Origin: Pristionchus mayeri
Taxonomy: Eukaryota; Nematoda; Chromadorea; Rhabditida; Neodiplogasteridae
DNA length: 64,000 nt
Direction of reading: 5' to 3'
Assembly: GCA_036245805.1 (NCBI GenBank)
Contig: BTRK01000002.1
Location: 7,684,689-7,748,688, forward strand
Shown here piece by piece: positions 58,657-64,000 of the stretch. The position numbers and the translations under genes are program-made. Positions within the stretch are counted from its first letter, which is position 1. Every line of letters starts with the position of its first letter. The notes beneath the pieces are model-generated. The model was not told the DNA's origin. It saw only the letters and a list, made by a program, of their open reading frames with translations, and did not search any database.

Positions 58657-59908
58657 TTAGGCTGGAAAGAAAGTAATTGTAGATTTGGACCACGATGTTT
58701 GACGCCTCCTAAAATCCGTTTCGTTAAAGAGTTCAAGCTAGCTCAAGGGTGCATATTAGGGATTGACTTGGTCAATACAATCATATGTTCAAATCTCTTC
58801 ATGCTTTTTGGGTAAAATTTAAGTTTAGCCATTTCTGACATTTTCACTATTTTCGAAAAATATTTTTCGCTTCTCGTATTTTTTGGGGAAAAATGACTGT
58901 TCATTCTCATGTAGTGTAGTGAGAACCCCATTTACCGTTGTTTCGAAAAATAGGTCGCAGGTCGTTCGTGAATCAACATAGCACGATTTACACATAATTG
59001 AATTCAACTATTTCCGAGTTAACACTTCTCAAGCGATAATCTTTCGAGCATCGAAGATCATTCATACTGTCTTCTAAATAAGTGTGCTTAAATGATACAC
59101 TATGGAGCTACATATTATTGAGAATCATTTGAACTTACCACTTTTCTGCTTTTAGAAACAATTGATTTTCAGTGTTGTGGAATAAGGGTCAACATAGTCA
59201 ATATTTCGATTTTTGGTGTTCGGTGAATGACTAAATTTCCTCAAAAGGGAGCTATCCCCTGACTTAGCCCAGCCGAATTCTAATAGATAAAGAGTTGCTT
59301 TAACAATTAACCACAAAAGTTAGGGCTTTGCACCAATGCTGGAAACAGGAAGATGTGCAATATTCGAATTTCGATGGTCAAATTTGATTGTCATGATGAC
59401 GAATGCTACATGTTTTGGTACAATAATAGCATGCTCACTCAAACATAATTTTGAGTTAATAATAGAAAGTACTTTTCGTTTTACTACATTTGAGATCGGC
59501 ACATCTGGTGATATGGGTACACGGCAAAGACAAATATTGTTGTTGAAGTTCAGATTCGGTCGAGTTCAAAAATGAGAATTTTTCTGACGGGCCATTCGGT
59601 GCGGACCAGATTCACATGTTGTATTGTGATATCTGTATGTAGTGCTTTTCACATATAACATAATATTTACCATGCCATAGCTCTTCATGCATTGATAGGC
59701 CAAAATGTAATGAGTTCAATTCTGCTTTGACCCATTTTTGACTTCAACCAGTGTCCTCAATACCAAATGGAAAGGCTTGAACCAATGTGCGATTGGAAGA
59801 GTATCCAAGCACTCAACGAGTATAAGCATCAATATGATAATCAGGGGTAACAAAGGACGGGTTTTCTAAGAAAATTGATAATCTACAATTACTTTCTTTT
59901 CAACCTGA
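58657..59908. mobile_element. Second mariner-type element, 1,252 bp
   Basis: TA at 58655-58656 and 59909-59910; ends TTAGGCTGGAAAGAAAGTAA and TTACTTTCTTTTCAACCTGA. The two homologous spacers show the empty site ('ggaaatacaatag'). Length is that of a full mariner, but no continuous transposase frame is visible. The end sequence differs clearly from the mariner at 49341. Confidence 0.85.
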
Positions 59909-60244
59909 TACAATAGCTTTTAAGATATTAATGACCGGAAAATTCATATAATGATTAAAACATTATATTTCAAATCATTATCTTCTGTAGTTTGCTTTAC
60001 AAACCGAAGATGCTAATACGACTAGAAGTTGTAATATTTTATCATCGTGTTTTTAAAATAGATTGTGCGTCATGAAACATATGTTCACATATTTATCATT
60101 TGTGTAACACTAAACAGGTAAACAGGTAATATATATTCTTGTGAAGCATGCGCACAATAAAATATAAAATATGAAGACAAGTAATGAAATGAACTGATCA
60201 TGAGCAATTATGATCCAATTCAAATTTTGGAAATGCCCCTTTTT

Positions 60245-61300
60245 TCAAACCGTCGGACCATCGTCATCTTTTCTCACAACACAAATCCGAAACATTACAT
60301 CATCTTCAGATAGAATCTCTTCACGAGTGGTCGCAATCACTTGTCCTGTATTATTGAGTCTGTTTCTCAGTCGATCACTCTTAGATCTGATATCTGCTGC
60401 ATAATTCTGGAGCTGCAAATATAGCAGAATCATTCGATTCGATAAGCGCGGCCCCGTCGGCAAATTCGTGTTGCTCTGCAAGTAATATTATATGATGCGC
60501 TAAACGAGGTATATATTTCACATGCCCTAATGGAGTAACAAAATATATAATCCGTAGGTTTTTCAAAGTTATTCCAACCGTCCAAAAGTGAGACACCTTC
60601 ATAAAATCCAATTTGCTGCTCCACGCAAATTCAACAGAGGCCACGATTTGAAGTAAACGGCAAAGAACTGATAACATTTGCCAAAAATCTTAATTCATAA
60701 ATTAAGTTGGACACATTAATTAATGTATTAATTAAAATAATTACATTGCAATTAAGATGTTTTCCATAAACCAGTTTACTGCCACACCACTCAGTTGAAA
60801 TTCCACAATTCGAGAGGATCGAGAGAAGATTCGATTTACTGTATGCAATATATCGTTGTCTGACTCTTCAGCACCGATTTTATAACACTGGAAATGCAGA
60901 TTTCGAAAATCACACGATATTTTACACTGTCTATGTACTTTTAGTATTGTAAAACACTTACATAATCGTTTTAATGAGTCTGCTCATTATGATTTAGAGA
61001 CCACTTAGTAGCACCGAAATATGCACGGAACCTCTCCGGGATGCGCAAGTTCAGATGAGTTCCACTCCACGCGAAATATTCGATCACCGGAAGATTTTTG
61101 CGAGTGTTCAGATGTACTAGAGAATTCAATTTGGGTGAAATCTGGAATAGGACCTCACGGAATATTGTAAAACTGTGAATTGTTGAACAAGTGCAACGTA
61201 CTTCTTTCATAGTGTCAACATCTTCCATGCCAACTCGAACGATTTTTCGGATTAAATCCGAATGAAGATTGATGAGATTGAGCTCGTCTAATGGCGGCAT
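60245..61300 (-). pseudogene. F-box-like gene copy with stops in exons 2 and 3
   Basis: Exon 1 is 61300-61202 (33 residues; H-S-D-L-I-R-K-I-V, D-V-D-T-M-K). The ATG lies 7 nt after TTTCAG. The 60-bp first intron has no stop, so intron retention would stay in frame. Exon 2 starts at 61141 (I-S-P-K-L-N) and reaches TAA just before its GTAAGT donor. Exon 3 begins about 60892 but loses its last third. Exon 4 is 60688-60597 (30 residues) and exon 5 is 60475-60245 (L-N-N-T-G-Q-V, F-R-I-C-V-V-R-K-D-D). The last two exons match the copy at 63.5 kb closely, so the damage is recent. Confidence 0.75.
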
Positions 61301-61394
61301 GAAGAAACTGAAAGATAGAAAGGTTGTTAGATGTAAAAAATGACTTTCATAATGAAACAATTCGGAAAAAAGCGTCATCATTGTCTAAATACTG

Positions 61395-61545
61395 AAACAA
61401 AGCTTTCTGTGTAGGAGCCCTTCAGTGAACAAGTAAATGACCTCTGCCAGTGGCTTGCAATTATTTTGTCGCTTCGGAGCACAATGGTCTGAATGATCTT
61501 GTAAGCCCTCTGGTATTGCATTCTCGTTAGGAAATGCAATAGCTT
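61395..61545 (-). repeat. Conserved spacer block before the 61.3-kb copy
   Basis: The second copy of the 140-bp block, open on the minus strand (E-G-L-Q-D-H-S-D-H-C-A-P-K-R-Q). Its upstream continuation is cut at about 61673 by the foldback element. Confidence 0.6.
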
Positions 61546-61673
61546 TTATGATGGGAAAAATCACATAATGATGAAACCATGATATTTCAAATATTTTCGT
61601 TTAACATATATTTTTTCAGCATTCACTCTCTTTTTTAGTTTGCTTTACCAATGGAAGATGTTAATATGATTTG

Positions 61674-62978
61674 AAAATTTGAATTTTTGAAAATCGATAT
61701 TTGGCCCCGATGAACTTGCGGAAAGGGTACAAACCCACTATATGGGTTTAAAATGATGTAAATACATCCCTCGTAACCGCTCAGAAGAAATAAAAGCCTG
61801 AAAATGTGAAATTTCGACTGAGGGACCCAAGGAAAGATGTAATACAGTATATCAGGAAGAAATCGAGATAGAGACCTGATCTATGGCTCAAAATGTAGAG
61901 AATGAAACGCTAAACATTTCATCTGTTGAAATTAAGTCTCTATCTTGTCGTTCAAGCGTTCTACAGAGCCTAGAAGTTAGCTGACAACGACTGGAAACGC
62001 GACCTGGGAGCGCTAAATAGAGGGGAGGGAGAGAGCGCCAGACGGTTAGAGCACGCGCTCTCGGGGGTATTATCGCATGTTTCTGGCCAAATTCTAGGCT
62101 CTGTAGAACGCTTGAACGACAAGATAGAGACTTAATTTCAACAGATGAAATGTTTAGCGTTTCATTCTCTACATTTTGAGCCATAGATCAGGTCTCTATC
62201 TCGATTTCTTCCTGATATACTGTATTACATCTTTCCTTGGATCCCTCAGTCGAAATTTCACATTTTCAAGCTTTTATTTCTTCTGAGCGGTTACGAGGGA
62301 TGTATTTACATCATTTTAAACCCATATAGTGGGTTTGTACCCTTTCCGCAAGTTCATCGGGGCCAAATATCGATTTTCAAATTTTCGGTCAGATGACCAT
62401 TTATGACCAATGAAAGTGGTATAGCATGAGTGGAAACAATTTGTAATGTTGTTTTAAAAGATTTTTAACGATTTTGAGCCCAAATGAGGGCAATTGGAGA
62501 TATGGTAATACTCTTGTCCGGAGCAAATTTTGGGGTCGCCGCACAAAAGTGCGTCCCTTTTTTTGTTCATACTCCGATTTGGCTAATTTTTGGCGAAAAG
62601 TTAGACATGTATATGTACTACAACTTAAGCATGATAACCCAATACGTTTTTTCGATTTCCAGAGATACTTAATTTTTGGTGCACCCGACCGCCCCGCACC
62701 AGGATGAAGAGCAGGAATGATGACTTCAACATAAGAATTGTAGAGCAGGATGGTAGATCTCTTTTGAAAAAAAGAACGGCCTTTTATCTCAATTTTGAAC
62801 GAAGTTATGACCATTTAAGTGGTCCCGATTTGACTGTGATTTGACTGGAAAAGTAATAGTACCAAGTTTGGCCTTCTGAACCTCGAAGATGACGACAGAT
62901 ATCAACATTCTGACGACGCAGTTTTAAAGAGCGTCATTCAAAGTACTCATAACCAAATTCTCTCGCGATTCGCCTCAT
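61674..62978. mobile_element. Foldback element, uninterrupted relative of the 6-10 kb composite
   Basis: A palindrome at 61690-62390, with a core near 61980-62080, is followed by a non-palindromic arm to the end 'cgcgattcgcctcat'. The core ('gcgctaaatagaggggagg', 'gagcacgcgctctcgg') matches that at 18.9 kb. The right arm matches 6310-6630 and 9531-9690 in reverse, without the 2.9-kb nested block. It replaces the gene that should lie between two spacer blocks. Confidence 0.7.
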
Positions 62979-62989
62979 ATTAACATACT

Positions 62990-63135
62990 GTACCAAAGCT
63001 TTCTGTGTAGGAGCCCTTCAGTGAACACGTAAATGATCTCTGCCAGTGGGTTGCAATTTTTTTGTCGCTTCGGAGTACAGTGGTTTGAATTATCCTGTAA
63101 GCCCTCTGGCATTGCATTCTCGTCAGGAAATACAA
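62990..63135 (-). repeat. Conserved spacer block, third copy
   Basis: An open minus-strand frame with E-G-L-Q-D-N-S-N-H-C-T-P-K-R-Q, truncated at about 62980 by the foldback element. Its former downstream gene is missing. Confidence 0.6.
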
Positions 63136-63460
63136 TAGATTTCAAGGTATTAATGACGGGAACACTCACATAATGATGCAAACATGATATTTTAAATACT
63201 TTCGTAAAACATATTTTTTTAGCATACACTCTTACCTTCTTTAGTTTGCTTTACCAATCTAAGATGATAATATGATAAGTTGTCATAGTTTATCATCGTT
63301 TGTTTGAAATAGATTGTGCGTCATGAAACACATGTTCACATATTTATCATTTGTGTAACACTATTCAGGTAGCATATTCTTGTGAAGCATGGTCATAATA
63401 AATGATAAAATATGAAGACAAGTAATGAAATGAACTGATCATTAACAATTATGAGCCAAT

Positions 63461-63906
63461 TCAAATTTTCGAAATGTCCCTTTTTTCAAAATGACCATCG
63501 TCATCTTTCTTCACAACACAAATCCGAAACATTACATCATCTTCAGATAGAATCTCTTCACGACTGGTTGCAATCACTTGCCCAGTATTATTGAGTCTGT
63601 CCCTCAGTTGATCACTCTTAGATCGCATTTCTGCTGCATAACTCTGGAGCTGTAAATGCAGCAGTATGATTGGCAACGATAAGCGCGGACCCGTCGGCAA
63701 AGTCGGGTTACTCTGCAAGTAAAGCTGTAACATGATCAATATAAGAAATCACCAATCCCGAATATAAAACCCATAAAAAGATATTCCAATTGTAACCGTT
63801 CAAAACCTAACCACCTTCATCCAATCCAATTTGCTGCTCCACGCAAATTCAACAGATGCCACAATTTGAAGCAAACGACATAGAACTGATAGCAAATGTT
63901 CGAAGT
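63461..63906 (-). CDS. F-box-like gene, C-terminal exons only (continues past window)
   Basis: Exon 4 is 63906-63815 (30 residues; L-L-S-V-L-C-R-L-L-Q-I-V-A-S-V-E-F-A-W) and exon 5 is 63712-63461 (83 residues; L-N-N-T-G-Q-V, F-R-I-C-V-V-K-K-D-D). Both are open and joined in phase 0. A 5- to 6-nt deletion near the end removes the sibling's stop and adds 10 codons (D-G-H-F-E-K-R-D). Exons 1-3 lie beyond position 64000, so intactness cannot be judged. It is the sister of the 60.2-61.3 kb copy. Confidence 0.7.
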
Positions 63907-64000
63907 CTTAATACGCATATTAAGTTACAAATATTAATTAATAAAAAGTGCAAAGTGTATTGCGCAAATGTATGCATTGGTATATAATAGAATAAGCCAC

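Overview
The window is nuclear DNA of a nematode, probably a rhabditid or diplogastrid such as Pristionchus; the genus is an inference. The evidence is short exons with GT..AG introns, mostly 50-200 bp unless an element has landed in them, trans-splice-like acceptors (TTTTAG or TTTCAG) 0-8 nt before start codons, and lineage-specific gene families between many DNA transposons. All gene models were spliced by hand from reading frames, splice sites and intron phases; no search was run.

Layout. (1) 1.2-4.7 kb, minus strand: a complete 11-exon gene for a 301-residue secreted protein, with a 1-kb Tc1/mariner-type element in intron 1. (2) 5.8-16.7 kb, plus strand: four copies or fragments of an F-box-like family. 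One has an 836-bp foldback transposon in exon 2; another is followed by a 3.8-kb composite of nested palindromes. (3) 17.2-21.2 kb: a near-perfect 4-kb palindrome. (4) 21.2-35.3 kb: 14 kb with no gene I can support. It is CT-rich, with tandem and hairpin repeats and a ribosomal protein eS17 pseudogene with a stop at codon 10. (5) 35.3-37.8 kb, plus strand: an intact seven-exon gene for a GPI-anchored Ly6/uPAR protein resembling the ODR-2/HOT family. (6) 38.3-64.0 kb, minus strand: six more F-box-like copies in two subfamilies. Most are broken by stops, frameshifts or elements (piggyBac-like, Tc1-like, two mariners, several foldbacks). The copy at 54.0-55.8 kb is the most intact, and the last runs off the window end.

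The F-box-like proteins share a plan: an F-box split by a phase-0 intron, a middle leucine-rich part, and a C-terminal domain around a T-G-Q-V motif, often with a basic tail. By analogy with nematode F-box families they would be SCF ubiquitin-ligase adaptors; that role is inferred.

The main unusual feature is the density of long-armed palindromic elements (about ten, 0.5-4 kb). Several insertions can be proved inside the window from target-site duplications or uninterrupted homologous copies: TTAA, 9-bp, TA, CATAT and AACTTGAT.
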